Positions 50,907 through 60,112 are shown, counted from the first letter of the stretch. The stretch: 64,000 bases of DNA from Enterococcus_K sp051713825 (GCF_051713825.1 NZ_JBIOQR010000001.1:2728001-2792000), one strand, 5' to 3'. Translations and numbers: made by a program. The notes: generated by a model from the letters alone, not told the origin.

Positions 50907-51786
50907 AAGTCATTTCTTTTTGAACAAATAAGATACAGAATAAAACGAGTAGAAAGCCAATGAGTTCAGCAGCTGTCAGGCCCATTTTAAACACAATTAA
51001 TGAGAATAATGCTGCTAGGACGGGCTCAAAAGCGGTCAGCGTACTGGCCAAAGTAGGTGTGATATACCGTAAGCTTGATAAATAAATCCAATAAGCGACA
51101 GCTGTCCCTAAGACAATGACCAAAAGTAATAAGAAAAAGACCGTCAAATTCCATTTACCTTTAAAGAGCCAGATGGGCTGCACAAAGTTTGCCAAAATAC
51201 TTCCTAACAGCATTCCCCAGCCAACTGTCAGTAAACTGCCAAACGTATGAATTAATTTTTGTGGTTGAATTGAATAAAAAGCTAAAGCAATCGCTGAACC
51301 GATGCCCCAGAATAAGGCTTCGCCAGAGAATATTAGTCGACTCAGCTCTCCTTTACTGGCAACTAGCAGAACGCCGGTCGCTGTTAGAGCTAATAAGCCA
51401 ATCGTTTTTATTGAAGGTCGTTGCCGATTCTTAAGCGAGCTATAGAATATGACAAAAAACGGCCCAGTGTATTGAATAATCGTAGCAAATGATGCTGAGC
51501 TGACCTCGATTGTTTTAAAATAGGTGTATTGAACAGTAAACATGCCAAAGCAGGCAAAAATCAAGAGTGAAGCTAGACTCCACTTCTGTTTTAGCGGTGC
51601 AAATATTTTTTGTTTCAAACCGAATTTTGCCATGGCTAATAAGATGATTCCTGCTAAAAACAATCGTGTGGATACCAACCAAGCTGCCTCATAATCATAG
51701 TTTTCAAACAATAATTGTCCGGCAATTCCTGAAATAGCCCAAAAACTCGCTGCGCTACTTGCATAGAGAATTCCTTTATTTTTCAT
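50905..51786 (-). CDS. EamA/DMT-family transporter
   Basis: A 293-residue protein with ten helices in two EamA repeats (residues 5-137 and 150-290), the drug/metabolite transporter layout. The QYTYFKTIEVSSASFATIIQYTGPFFVIFYS and YWIYLSSLRYITPTLASTLTAFEPVLAALFS segments are the repeated helix-3/4 motifs. It probably exports an amino acid, metabolite or drug. It is divergent from an AraC regulator about 115 bases away, which may control it. Confidence 0.92.
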   Translation of the reverse strand: MKNKGILYASSAASFWAISGIAGQLLFENYDYEAAWLVSTRLFLAGIILLAMAKFGLKQKIFAPLKQKWSLASLLIFACFGMFTVQYTYFKTIEVSSASFATIIQYTGPFFVIFYSSLKNRQRPSIKTIGLLALTATGVLLVASKGELSRLIFSGEALFWGIGSAIALAFYSIQPQKLIHTFGSLLTVGWGMLLGSILANFVQPIWLFKGKWNLTVFFLLLLVIVLGTAVAYWIYLSSLRYITPTLASTLTAFEPVLAALFSLIVFKMGLTAAELIGFLLVLFCILFVQKEMT

Positions 51787-51902
51787 TTTTTCCCTCTTTC
51801 ATTCAAATTATCACTTATGCTATTATAAATTTAATAAAACAAAAAATACTATGAATATTCTCACGATTTTTATCACTATTATGTAAAAATAGGAGTCCTA
51901 TT

Positions 51903-52760
51903 ATGTTTTTTAATCGAGCCCAGTCGCTTCAAGAATTGACCCTTCATCAGACGCAAGGTGCACCACTCGCTCGCTACACACGTCAACTGACAGCCATAAG
52001 AAATGACCAGATCCCACTTCATTGGCATCCAGAGTATCAGATTGTCTACCTACATTCCGGGCAAATAGCGTATCAGATTGGAGAGGAACAAATTCATCTA
52101 ACCAATCAGAAAGCTTTATTTATTAATTCAGGAGTACTCCATGGTACGTTACCGCTAACTGGCAATTGTTTTTATACCTGTATTGATTTTTCAGAGCGAT
52201 TATTCCCTGAGCACCTTCTGCCGTTCTTACGTGAGGAACTCTTTTCAAACGAAGAAACGCCTTACAAAATCCTCCAAATGACAGATGAAATCGAATGCTT
52301 ACTTCAATCCTTTACTCAAGAAGACTTAGGCATAGCTAAAGGAATATTCACTGCCACCCATTTATTGTTTTCTTTAGTAGAACATTTCCTATTTGCCAAA
52401 AAGTGCGAACACCAATCAAACAAAAATGAAAATCACCTAATCTATCAGTTACTAAATGTTGTCCATCAAAACTATCAAGAGCCACTAACAGTTGAGGACT
52501 TAGCTGCAGCAGTTCATATTAATAAAAATAAATGCACGCAAATTTTTAAAAAGTATACGCACTTTTCTCCGATGAACTATGTAATCAATTATCGTCTTCT
52601 CAAAGCGCAACACTTGTTGTTAGAAACTGAACACTCCGTCTCTGAAATTTGTCATCTGATAGGGTTTAACCAGTTGAGTTATTTTATTGAGAAGTTTAAA
52701 GAAACCTATCAATTCACTCCACTACAATATCGGAAAAAATTTATCGACCAATCAAGCTAG
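51903..52760 (+). CDS. AraC-family transcriptional regulator
   Basis: A 285-residue regulator with an N-terminal cupin-type sensing domain (IPLHWHPEYQIVYLHSGQIAYQIGEEQIHLTNQKALFINSGVLHG) and two C-terminal helix-turn-helix units from about residue 185 (LTVEDLAAAVHINKNKCTQIFKKYTHFSPMNYVINYRL and EICHLIGFNQLSYFIEKFKETYQFTPLQYRK). Family members with this cupin usually sense sugars or related ligands. Divergent from the EamA transporter gene, its likely target. Confidence 0.93.
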   Translation: MFFNRAQSLQELTLHQTQGAPLARYTRQLTAIRNDQIPLHWHPEYQIVYLHSGQIAYQIGEEQIHLTNQKALFINSGVLHGTLPLTGNCFYTCIDFSERLFPEHLLPFLREELFSNEETPYKILQMTDEIECLLQSFTQEDLGIAKGIFTATHLLFSLVEHFLFAKKCEHQSNKNENHLIYQLLNVVHQNYQEPLTVEDLAAAVHINKNKCTQIFKKYTHFSPMNYVINYRLLKAQHLLLETEHSVSEICHLIGFNQLSYFIEKFKETYQFTPLQYRKKFIDQSS

Positions 52761-52791
52761 AATCGTCTGGACCTAGAGGAAGATACGGAGT

Positions 52792-52932
52792 TTACATTTT
52801 GTTGTGTCTGTTGCTACGTGATTGTTGTTTGTCTGGTGGCTCAGCATTAGGTGGTCCAAACTGGATAGATGTACTTTTACTATCACGTGCCCATTTTGCA
52901 TATTCTATTCCTACCTGACATTGATACACCAT
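52792..52932 (-). CDS. Possible 46-residue small protein
   Basis: An ATG with AGGAAAG three bases before it opens 46 codons of protein-like composition: a hydrophobic start, then KWARDSKSTSIQFGPPNAEPPDK and a basic polar tail. It matches no family I know. It could be a real small gene or the end of a decayed one. The region otherwise is an unassigned gap between the AraC gene and repeat copy E. Confidence 0.35.
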   Translation of the reverse strand: MVYQCQVGIEYAKWARDSKSTSIQFGPPNAEPPDKQQSRSNRHNKM

Positions 52933-53005
52933 TTGCTTTCCTAATAATCACACGAGGCAAATAAGGAACACGTTTGTAACACGATTCAAAATATAAAAGA
53001 GAAAA

Positions 53006-53098
53006 AGAGGCTGGGACATAAACTTCATACGTTATGTCCTAACCTCTCTTTATCCGAATAAACGGTGGGTACAGAAGCAACTCCTGTCCCAACCTCTT
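53006..53098 (-). repeat. Modular hairpin repeat, copy E (minimal form)
   Basis: Read on the minus strand it contains only the two ends of the element: GAGGTTGGGACAGGAGTTGCTTCTGTACCCACCG, that is the opening and closing arms fused with no inner modules, then TTTATTCGGAT and the terminator hairpin at 53007-53046, followed by TTTTTC. It defines the minimal unit and shows that inner hairpins are optional. It lies about 40 bases past the mnmA stop and would terminate it. Confidence 0.87.
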
Positions 53099-53139
53099 TG
53101 TTTGTTTCTTTACAGACTTTCAAATAGTCAAAGTTTAAA

Positions 53140-54261
53140 TTAAATATATTGTAAGACGTTCGTTTCTTTCAGCGCTTGATCAATCAGTCCGCCACCTAAA
53201 CATTCCATTCCATCATAGAAAACAACTGCTTGGCCAGGTGTAATCGCGCGAACAGGTTCATCGAAAATGACTGTCGCTTTTCCATCAGCTGTTAATTGAA
53301 CCGTCACGGGTACGTCTTGTTGACGATAACGGAATTTGGCTGTACAACGAAATTCTGCTGGTTGTTGTGTGTTCGTTGTAAAATGAATTTCACTTGCTGT
53401 TAGGCTTGTTGCATAAAGGGCGTCATGGTGAAATCCTTGGCCTACATAAAGTGTATTAGTAGTCAAATCTTTTCCTACCACAAACCAAGGCTCTTGCGTT
53501 TTTCCGCCACCACCAATGCCAAGTCCTTGACGTTGGCCAATGGTATAATACATCAATCCATCATGTTTTCCTTTTACTTCGCCATCTAAAGTGACCATAT
53601 TCCCAGGTTTTGCAGGAAGGTAGTTACTTAAAAATTGTTTAAAATTCTTTTCTCCAATAAAACAAACACCTGTTGAATCTTTTTTCTTTGCTGTAGCAAG
53701 ATTTGCTCGTTCTGCAATCGCACGAACTTCAGATTTTTCCATGTGTCCTAATGGGAACATTGTTTTTGCCAACTGTTCTTGGGAAAGTTGACTTAAGAAA
53801 TACGTTTGATCTTTGTTATTGTCTACGCCTCTTAGCATACGAACCGTTCCATCCGCATCGCGAGAAACTTGCGCATAGTGTCCTGTTGCAACATAATCCG
53901 CCCCTAATTCTAGCGCGTAATCTAAAAAGGCCTTGAATTTAATTTCTTTATTACACATCACATCAGGATTAGGTGTTCTTCCTGCACGATACTCCGCTAA
54001 GAAATATTCAAATACACGGTCCCAGTACTCTTTTTCAAAGTTTACTGAGTAATATGGAATGCCAATTTGCGCAGCTACTTTAGCCACGTCTTTATAATCT
54101 TCTGTTGCTGTACATACGCCATTTTCATCGGTATCATCCCAGTTTTTCATAAAGATCCCGATTACATCATAGCCTTGCTCTTTCAGCAAAAGTGCTGTTA
54201 CAGATGAGTCAACACCGCCACTCATCCCAACGACAACGCGAGTCTTGCTGTTGTCAGTCAT
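53140..54261 (-). CDS. mnmA: tRNA-specific 2-thiouridylase MnmA
   Basis: A 373-residue enzyme that puts sulfur at position 2 of the wobble uridine in tRNA for Glu, Gln and Lys. It has the PP-loop VVVGMSGGVDSSVTALLL, catalytic Cys in NPDVMCNKEIKF (near residue 103) and Cys in KDSTGVCFIG (near residue 200), and the C-terminal beta domain with PGQAVVFYDGMECLGGG. The cysteine desulfurase two genes upstream is the likely sulfur donor. Repeat copy E lies after the stop. Confidence 0.97.
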   Translation of the reverse strand: MTDNSKTRVVVGMSGGVDSSVTALLLKEQGYDVIGIFMKNWDDTDENGVCTATEDYKDVAKVAAQIGIPYYSVNFEKEYWDRVFEYFLAEYRAGRTPNPDVMCNKEIKFKAFLDYALELGADYVATGHYAQVSRDADGTVRMLRGVDNNKDQTYFLSQLSQEQLAKTMFPLGHMEKSEVRAIAERANLATAKKKDSTGVCFIGEKNFKQFLSNYLPAKPGNMVTLDGEVKGKHDGLMYYTIGQRQGLGIGGGGKTQEPWFVVGKDLTTNTLYVGQGFHHDALYATSLTASEIHFTTNTQQPAEFRCTAKFRYRQQDVPVTVQLTADGKATVIFDEPVRAITPGQAVVFYDGMECLGGGLIDQALKETNVLQYI

Positions 54262-54542
54262 GATATCACCATCATTTCAATTAGATTCTGAAACATCCAC
54301 GAGTTGAAGGTCGCAACTTTTCAGTGATTCACATTATACGACATTTCAGCAAATATTTCACTAATAGAATTTAATTCTCAGTCTTTTGCTATTTATGAAA
54401 CAGTTTTCAAATTCGTTTATAAAGAAAAAAGCCCCTGAAATCAAGCTGCTTCTCCTCAAAATAGTTTATAAAAATAAAAAAGTATGGGAGTAAACAGCGT
54501 ATATAACTATGAACCAGTAAAAGTCCCCTCTTATATTGGTTC

Positions 54543-54610
54543 AAAAAAAGAGTCGTGACAAGCAGCTAGGATGATGATGCCCTCCATGACTGATTGTCAC
54601 AACTTTTTTA
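54543..54610 (-). terminator. Terminator of the nifS-DUF1831 unit
   Basis: Arms AAAAAGAGTCGTGACAA and TTGTCACAACTTTTTT pair well around a loop of about 35 bases that can itself fold. On the minus strand TTTTTTTGA follows. The remaining space up to mnmA (54262-54542) holds a small hairpin at 54508-54543 (TGAACCA / TTGGTTCA) and no gene. Confidence 0.8.
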
Positions 54611-54623
54611 TTTAGTGTCTTAA

Positions 54624-54971
54624 TTATTTTGCTACTTTTTCAAATAAACCGCGATCAATCATTCCATCCATTAAGAAGAAGAATTTATCTTGATTCATTT
54701 TATGTTTTTCATCTTTAAATAGATTCACTGATTTCAAACCATTCGCAGTCGTAATTGACATTTTTAATGTTTTGATGTCTTTAGAGACGGTAATCTTTAA
54801 TTTGAAGCCTTCTTTACTCTGAGGAGTTGCATCTAATGGACGAATCAATTGGAAATTCCCTGATTTGGTCTCACTAAAGCCATTATCTCGTAATGTATAT
54901 TTTTTTGCTGCTGGATTTAATTTGTACAACACATCTGTGCCTTCAACTGTTGCTGTTTCTAAAAAAGCCAT
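54624..54971 (-). CDS. DUF1831 family protein
   Basis: A 115-residue protein matching DUF1831, a family confined to Lactobacillales. It has alternating strands (TVEGTDVLYKLNPAAKKYTLRDNGFSETKSGNFQLIRPLD) and a C-terminal helix ending MDGMIDRGLFEKVAK. Function is unknown, but the gene is regularly found between a cysteine desulfurase and mnmA, as here. A helper role in sulfur transfer is a reasonable but untested idea. A clear terminator follows, so mnmA has its own promoter. Confidence 0.9.
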   Translation of the reverse strand: MAFLETATVEGTDVLYKLNPAAKKYTLRDNGFSETKSGNFQLIRPLDATPQSKEGFKLKITVSKDIKTLKMSITTANGLKSVNLFKDEKHKMNQDKFFFLMDGMIDRGLFEKVAK

Positions 54972-55103
54972 AATCTTTCACCTCAATAATTTAGTCACTT
55001 TCTATTATAGAGGTTTCCCACTATCTTGGCTAGCTGAAATTCAGAATCTCTCATTTAGGATAGGCAAAATTTTAAAGAAATTGTCTTTTAAGGGAAGCTT
55101 CAC

Positions 55104-56240
55104 CTATTTTTTTATGCTTGTCACTAGTCCTTGGCAAAATGTTTTAATCTGTTGGTGCGTTACACCCCAACCAAAACTAATCCGAATCGATTCTGTTACT
55201 GCTGAATCTCCTTTTCCGTAGATTGCTTCTAGAACATGTGAGGGATCAACTGCTCCTGCTGTACAAGCTGAACCAGTGGAAACGGCAATGTTCTTAAGGT
55301 CTAGTTTCATTAACAAAAGATTATTTGGCACGCCTACTAGATGGAGATTCATTATATGAGCCAGACTATTTGAAGGATCGCCGTTCACTTTATAGGCAAT
55401 CTTTTCTTCATCCAAAAACGAAAGAATTTGTTTTTTATACTCTAGATACTGTTGGTTGTTTTCTTTCTGTTTCTCTATTGTTAAGCGTTCTATAGCCTTT
55501 TTCATCCCTAAAATTCCTGCTAAATTTTCTGTGCCAGGGCGTCTTTTTTCTTCCTGCTCGCCGCCATGAAACAAGGAAGGCAGTTTTATTTTATCGCTCT
55601 TGAATAAAAAACCGACACCCTTAGGACCATTGAGTTTATGTGCAGAGACACTCAACAAGTCAATACCCAGCTCGTGTGGGCGAATCTCTTGATTCCCATA
55701 GGCTTGAACTGCATCACTATGAAAATAAGCAGGATGCTCACGCAAACGTTCACCAATCTCTTTTATGGGTAATAAATTCCCAATTTCATTATTGCCAAAC
55801 ATAATAGAGACAAGAGTCGTCTCTTCTCGTAAAGCATAATCAAAATCGGCAAGGGAGATATTCCCTTTTTCATCAACCGGCAAGTAAGTAACCTCAAAAT
55901 TTTGTGTCTCAAGATATTTCATCGTTTGCATTACTGCTGGATGCTCAATAGCTGTAGTAATTAAATGACGTCCTTCATTCTGACGTGAAAAAGCCGTTTC
56001 AATAATCGCCATGTTATCTGATTCGGTACCACCACTTGTAAAAATAATTTCATGTGGGTCTACCTGTAAGCTATCCGCAACGACTTGTCTTGCTAGCTCT
56101 AGCTGTTCATGTGCGAGACGCCCAAAACTATGAATACTTGAGGGATTTCCATAATATTCCCCCATTGCTCGTGTCATTTCGGCAATCACGTTTGGGTGTA
56201 TTGGGGTGGTTGCTGCATGATCTAGATAAATTCTATTCAC
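55104..56240 (-). CDS. Cysteine desulfurase (NifS/IscS-like)
   Basis: A 378-residue PLP enzyme that takes sulfur from cysteine. It opens YLDHAATTPIHPNV, has the GGTESDNMAI cofactor loop, the Schiff-base Lys in SVSAHKLNGPKGVGFLF and the active Cys in VSTGSACTAGAVDPSH near residue 325. I prefer a GTG start at 56240, nine bases after AAAGGA, because an ATG three codons earlier overlaps the ribosome site. The neighbours DUF1831 and mnmA suggest tRNA thiolation as main use. No IscU/SufU lies nearby. Confidence 0.94.
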   Translation of the reverse strand: MNRIYLDHAATTPIHPNVIAEMTRAMGEYYGNPSSIHSFGRLAHEQLELARQVVADSLQVDPHEIIFTSGGTESDNMAIIETAFSRQNEGRHLITTAIEHPAVMQTMKYLETQNFEVTYLPVDEKGNISLADFDYALREETTLVSIMFGNNEIGNLLPIKEIGERLREHPAYFHSDAVQAYGNQEIRPHELGIDLLSVSAHKLNGPKGVGFLFKSDKIKLPSLFHGGEQEEKRRPGTENLAGILGMKKAIERLTIEKQKENNQQYLEYKKQILSFLDEEKIAYKVNGDPSNSLAHIMNLHLVGVPNNLLLMKLDLKNIAVSTGSACTAGAVDPSHVLEAIYGKGDSAVTESIRISFGWGVTHQQIKTFCQGLVTSIKK

Positions 56241-56306
56241 TAGATTCATTCCTTTCCAGTAATAATATGGCTAATTCTAGCATAAACAAAATAGGATAGC
56301 CAAAGA

Positions 56307-57245
56307 TTATTCTTCTAGTTTGGTTGATTTTTCTGTTTTAATCACTTGTTGCTCAAACTGCTGCTCTTTTCTCCATGAATGGATCGTCGCATAGGTAAAT
56401 AGAGCAATCCCCACCCAAATAAAGGAGAAGGCAAAAAATTGTTCGCCAGTGTATGGTTCATGAAAAACGAACACTGCTAAAAGTAACATAATGGTTGGAT
56501 TTATATACTGAATGAAGCCTAAAATAATGTACGAAATTCGTTTTGCAGCTTCAGCAAATAACAATAATGGAATCGCTGTGATAGCTCCTGCTCCCAATAA
56601 TAATAGATTCACTTCTCCCGTATAAGTCATAAACCCTGAAGGCGAAAATCCAATTAAATAAATCAGCGCAACTGGTAAAATGACTAGTGTTTCAATGGTT
56701 AATCCTGTATATGAAGATAATGTTAACCCTTTTTTTATTAAGCCGTAGATGCTAAAGGAGAAGGCCATGACTAGTGAAGGGACAGGAATCGTTCCCGTCT
56801 GAATTGTCAAAAGAATAACCCCTATGAAGGCAAACCCACAAGCTATTTTTCCCAGTCTGCCTAAAGGTTCTTTCAAAATTAGTGTAGCTAATAAGACATT
56901 TACCAATGGATTCATGTAATAGCCAAGACTTGCTTGTGTGACTTGCCCGATGCTGACTGTATAGATAAAGGTAAACCAATTAATCGAAATAAAAAGAGCC
57001 GCAAAAATAATCGAAATGAGTTTTCTTCTATCTTGCCAAAGTTCCTTACACTCTCTGAAAAAATTCTTTCGCTTTTTTGTCACTAAAATATAAATAATCA
57101 TAAAAACGAAAGACCAAATAACACGATAAGCTAAAATATCTATTGGTCCAACTGAGGTCGGGATTAGCTTCCAATACATGGGGATAATTCCCCATAATAT
57201 ATACGCACCAAACCCAATCAAGACGCCTTTTTTTGTTTCTTTCAT
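56307..57245 (-). CDS. rarD: RarD-type EamA transporter
   Basis: A 312-residue protein with ten helices and two EamA halves. GVLIGFGAYILWGIIPMYWKLIP and DILAYRVIWSFVFMIIYIL at the N-terminus, and QASLGYYMNPLVNVLLATLILKEPLGRLG in the middle, are the RarD signatures ('chloramphenicol-sensitive protein'). The substrate is not known for the family. The start at 57245 follows GGAGGG by seven bases. It ends in a polar Glu/Lys-rich tail. Confidence 0.92.
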   Translation of the reverse strand: MKETKKGVLIGFGAYILWGIIPMYWKLIPTSVGPIDILAYRVIWSFVFMIIYILVTKKRKNFFRECKELWQDRRKLISIIFAALFISINWFTFIYTVSIGQVTQASLGYYMNPLVNVLLATLILKEPLGRLGKIACGFAFIGVILLTIQTGTIPVPSLVMAFSFSIYGLIKKGLTLSSYTGLTIETLVILPVALIYLIGFSPSGFMTYTGEVNLLLLGAGAITAIPLLLFAEAAKRISYIILGFIQYINPTIMLLLAVFVFHEPYTGEQFFAFSFIWVGIALFTYATIHSWRKEQQFEQQVIKTEKSTKLEE

Positions 57246-57383
57246 ACCCATTCCCTCCACTATCCTTTATGTAGACTCGACTACATAAAAACCACTCATT
57301 TTTTATTCCCTATTTATTATCTGATTTGACGATTGGTTCGCCCACTCGCCTACTTACCATTAACAAATTTATCCTCTGTATAG

Positions 57384-57448
57384 AAAAGGACTGGAATGTT
57401 TAGAAAGTTCGAAGCCAAATGCCTCTACTTTCTACCCAGTTCCAGTCT
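57384..57448 (-). terminator. Terminator of the PRPP synthase gene
   Basis: Two nested stems, outer GGACTGGAA / TTCCAGTC and inner AGAAAGT / ACTTTCT, form a long hairpin followed by CTTTTC on the minus strand. About 35 bases past the stop. Confidence 0.72.
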
Positions 57449-57482
57449 ATTCACAGTTTACCTATGAAATTTTTCAGTTAGT

Positions 57483-58457
57483 TTATTCGAATTCTTTCTC
57501 CTCTAAACGAAATAGAGGGCTCATCGGTGTATTTTCGTGGATTCGTTTGACTGCCTCACCCATTAACTGTGAGCAAGTAATAATCGTTAAGTTTTCAGGA
57601 TGTTTTTCTTCAGCCGTCCATACCGAATCAGTAATGCAGATATCCTTAAGTGGTGCATGATCCAAAATTTCCTTCGCTGGTGTCGATAATAAGCCATGAG
57701 AAGCACAGGCATGGACTTCTTTTGCACCATTTTGTTTTAGGACAGTTGCGCCATAAGCAAACGTTTTTCCAGTGTTTAAGATATCATCCACCATGATACA
57801 GATTTTATTCTCAACATCGCCAATGACGTAGCCTGTTTCTGGATTTCCTTCTTCGCTTTGATCAATAATTGCCAAAGTCGAATTCAAGTATTCAGAAAGG
57901 CTTCGTGCTCGTTGTACACCACTGTTTTTTGGTGAAACAACCACGATATCATCTCCGGTCAAGCCAAGTTCCCGATAGTAATGTGCAAATAATGGCATAG
58001 TGAACAAATTATCTACAGGAATATCAAAGAATCCTTGTACCTGAACAGCATGTAAATCCAAAGTTAGAACCCTCGTCGCTCCAGCTTCTTGCAACATATT
58101 TGCTACAAGCTTAGCGGTTATTGGTTCATGTGGTTTAGCTGTTCTGTCTTGTCTAGCGTAACCATAGTACGGTAAAACGACATTAATCGTTTTAGCGCTC
58201 GCCCGCTTCATCGCATCAATCATAATAAGCAATTCTAGGTAGTTGTCGTTAACTGGCGCATTTGTTGATTGGATTAAGTAAACATGGTCTCCACGAATAC
58301 TTTCTTCTATATTGATAGAAATTTCTCCATCACTAAACTGTTTCACCACGCTTTTCCCTAACTCTGTACCAAACACTTTAGCAATTTTTTCAGCTAAAGG
58401 ACGATTGCCATTTAAACTAAAGATTTTTAGTGTTTCGTCTTGATATTTTTGGCTCAT
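57483..58457 (-). CDS. Divergent ribose-phosphate pyrophosphokinase paralogue (Prs2 type)
   Basis: A 324-residue member of the PRPP synthase family, start after TTGGGAGG at 58457. The ATP-binding part is canonical (FSDGEISINIEESIRGDHVYLIQST, YYGYARQDRTAKPHEPITAKLVANML, LDLHAVQVQGFFDIPVDNL). Three sites differ from active class I enzymes: the SPDxGG motif is SPKNSG, the catalytic loop after IID lacks the Lys-Arg pair (IIDQSEEGNPE), and the ribose-phosphate loop DDxxDTAGT is DDILNTGKT. Lactobacillales often have a second such gene. It may act as a regulator or partner of the true enzyme; normal activity is doubtful. Confidence 0.88.
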   Translation of the reverse strand: MSQKYQDETLKIFSLNGNRPLAEKIAKVFGTELGKSVVKQFSDGEISINIEESIRGDHVYLIQSTNAPVNDNYLELLIMIDAMKRASAKTINVVLPYYGYARQDRTAKPHEPITAKLVANMLQEAGATRVLTLDLHAVQVQGFFDIPVDNLFTMPLFAHYYRELGLTGDDIVVVSPKNSGVQRARSLSEYLNSTLAIIDQSEEGNPETGYVIGDVENKICIMVDDILNTGKTFAYGATVLKQNGAKEVHACASHGLLSTPAKEILDHAPLKDICITDSVWTAEEKHPENLTIITCSQLMGEAVKRIHENTPMSPLFRLEEKEFE

Positions 58458-58570
58458 ATGATCCTCCCAAAGATTATTTTCACTTAATTCTATCATATTT
58501 GCCAAGGAAATTCCGTGCAAATTGCGTATTTTATTTATGAAAGGCCTGTCAAAATGGAAATATATTGTTA

Positions 58571-58617
58571 CAAAAAAATAGCCACATAGGAAAACCAGGT
58601 TTTCTCACGTGACTATA
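58571..58617 (-). terminator. Terminator of the PTS/aldolase operon
   Basis: Arms ATAGTCACGTGAGAAAACC and GGTTTTCCTATGTGGCTAT pair with a few mismatches around a short loop; seven T follow on the minus strand, just past the kinase-like gene. Confidence 0.85.
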
Positions 58618-58623
58618 TCAACT

Positions 58624-59229
58624 TTAATTTAATTTTTTTAGTTTGTCCAATAGTGAAGTGTAGTCTACTTTTGAAAAGTCTGTTACATCGTATTCAATAA
58701 CTGTTCCTAGAGAAAAATTAGCATACTGACGGGCTTCAATGATATCTTTAAAGGCTTGTTCAGTAATTAAGTTATCCGCCTGTTCTCGATTATGAAGCTC
58801 ATCTCCATAGTGATAGTGCGACATGATATGACTTAAATGTCGATTTTCTTCAATATCTCGAAGTCTTCTTCTTTTCCATAGATTATCAAAAGCAGCAACT
58901 AATCGAATGGTAATTACTTGATAATCATATTTTTCTGCTAACTGAGCTAGCTTATGCTTTTGCTTATCAGAGAATGGATATTCAGATAGAATATGTTGTC
59001 TACCAATTATTAAATTTAATTCTAGTAGTTCGTAATAATATTTCCAGACATCTCTCTCTAATTCTTGTTTTTCTTCAAGGGAGTCGAAGCCAACAGAATC
59101 GGCTAGTGTTTCTTTTAATTCATCTGGAGTTACAATGAAAACATTGGGTAAAACGGTTCGGATTTGATTAATCAAATAACTTTTTCCTGTAGCGGGGCTT
59201 CCCGCAATTAATATAAGATATTTCTTCAT
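58624..59229 (-). CDS. P-loop ATPase/kinase-like protein of the PTS operon
   Basis: A 201-residue AAA_33/zeta-type P-loop protein. Walker A is LIAGSPATGKSYL near residue 11; an Asp in TPDELKE and a basic lid (WKRRRLRDIEENRHLSHIMSHYHYGD) follow, as in small-molecule kinases. Its ATG overlaps the aldolase stop by four bases, so it belongs to the operon. A sugar or sugar-phosphate kinase role is plausible, for example phosphorylating the product of PTS uptake before aldol cleavage; this is inference. It is the last gene before the terminator. Confidence 0.82.
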   Translation of the reverse strand: MKKYLILIAGSPATGKSYLINQIRTVLPNVFIVTPDELKETLADSVGFDSLEEKQELERDVWKYYYELLELNLIIGRQHILSEYPFSDKQKHKLAQLAEKYDYQVITIRLVAAFDNLWKRRRLRDIEENRHLSHIMSHYHYGDELHNREQADNLITEQAFKDIIEARQYANFSLGTVIEYDVTDFSKVDYTSLLDKLKKLN

Positions 59230-60086
59230 TTTTTTAATGGACTGTCAAGATTCATAAACAGACGAATTTTATGTTTGACAATTTCCTTGACTTTCATATT
59301 TGCAGGGATAACGTTATGTCTCAGAGATTTATTTATTTCTGTATTACCAAACGTATCTTTTGCTTCTTTTGTCCAATTAACTAAGAGCTCTGTTCCTACA
59401 TTAAATTTTCGAATACCGTTATTGATTAATTCCGAATAATCTTCTTCCTTGACTCCTGTCCCGCCATGAATCACTAAAGGGATGGAAACAACTCGGTGAA
59501 TTTCTTTTAATAAAGGAATATTAACTTCTGTTTTGGATTTAAACTGACCATGATTCGTTCCAATAGCAATTGCTAACGCATCAACCTTTGTTTCTTTAAC
59601 AAATTCAACCGCATCTTCTGGACGAGTATACACTTTATCTTCTTCTGAAACAGAGATACCCTCTTCTGTCCCACCGATAGTTCCTAGTTCACCTTCAACC
59701 GATACACCGTGTGCATGGGCATATTCAACAACTGCTTTAGTCTTCACAATATTTTCCTTGAAAGGTAAATGAGACCCATCATACATAACGCTAGAGTATC
59801 CTGCATCGATTGCTGCTTTAATTTCATCAAAATCTCTTGCATGATCTAGATGTAAGGCTACATCAACCATCTCATCAGTTGCTATTTCTTTAACAACGGC
59901 AACCATTACTTTATAACCGATATACTTTGCTGTATCAATACTTGTTTGAATGATAATCGGACTACCTTCTTCTTTCGCCCCACGAATCATTTCTGGTAGC
60001 ATCTCTAAGTTGTGCGTATTAAATGCACCAATCGTCATATTTAGTTCTTCTGCAGTTTTTGTTACTTCTTTTAAAGTTTTATACAT
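59226..60086 (-). CDS. Class II fructose/tagatose-bisphosphate aldolase-type enzyme
   Basis: A 286-residue class II aldolase of the FbaA/GatY/KbaY group. The catalytic Asp and zinc His are in VALHLDHARDFDEI near residue 80, the loop is SVMYDGSHLPFKENI, and the other zinc ligands and phosphate site are in GTNHGQFK, PLVIHGGTGV and RKFNVGTEL. It cleaves a ketose 1,6-bisphosphate to dihydroxyacetone phosphate and an aldehyde. Placed in an operon with ascorbate-type PTS genes, it most likely handles the imported sugar rather than central glycolysis. Confidence 0.93.
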   Translation of the reverse strand: MYKTLKEVTKTAEELNMTIGAFNTHNLEMLPEMIRGAKEEGSPIIIQTSIDTAKYIGYKVMVAVVKEIATDEMVDVALHLDHARDFDEIKAAIDAGYSSVMYDGSHLPFKENIVKTKAVVEYAHAHGVSVEGELGTIGGTEEGISVSEEDKVYTRPEDAVEFVKETKVDALAIAIGTNHGQFKSKTEVNIPLLKEIHRVVSIPLVIHGGTGVKEEDYSELINNGIRKFNVGTELLVNWTKEAKDTFGNTEINKSLRHNVIPANMKVKEIVKHKIRLFMNLDSPLKK

Positions 60087-60112
60087 GTTTTCAATCCCTC
60101 TTCTGCTATTTT

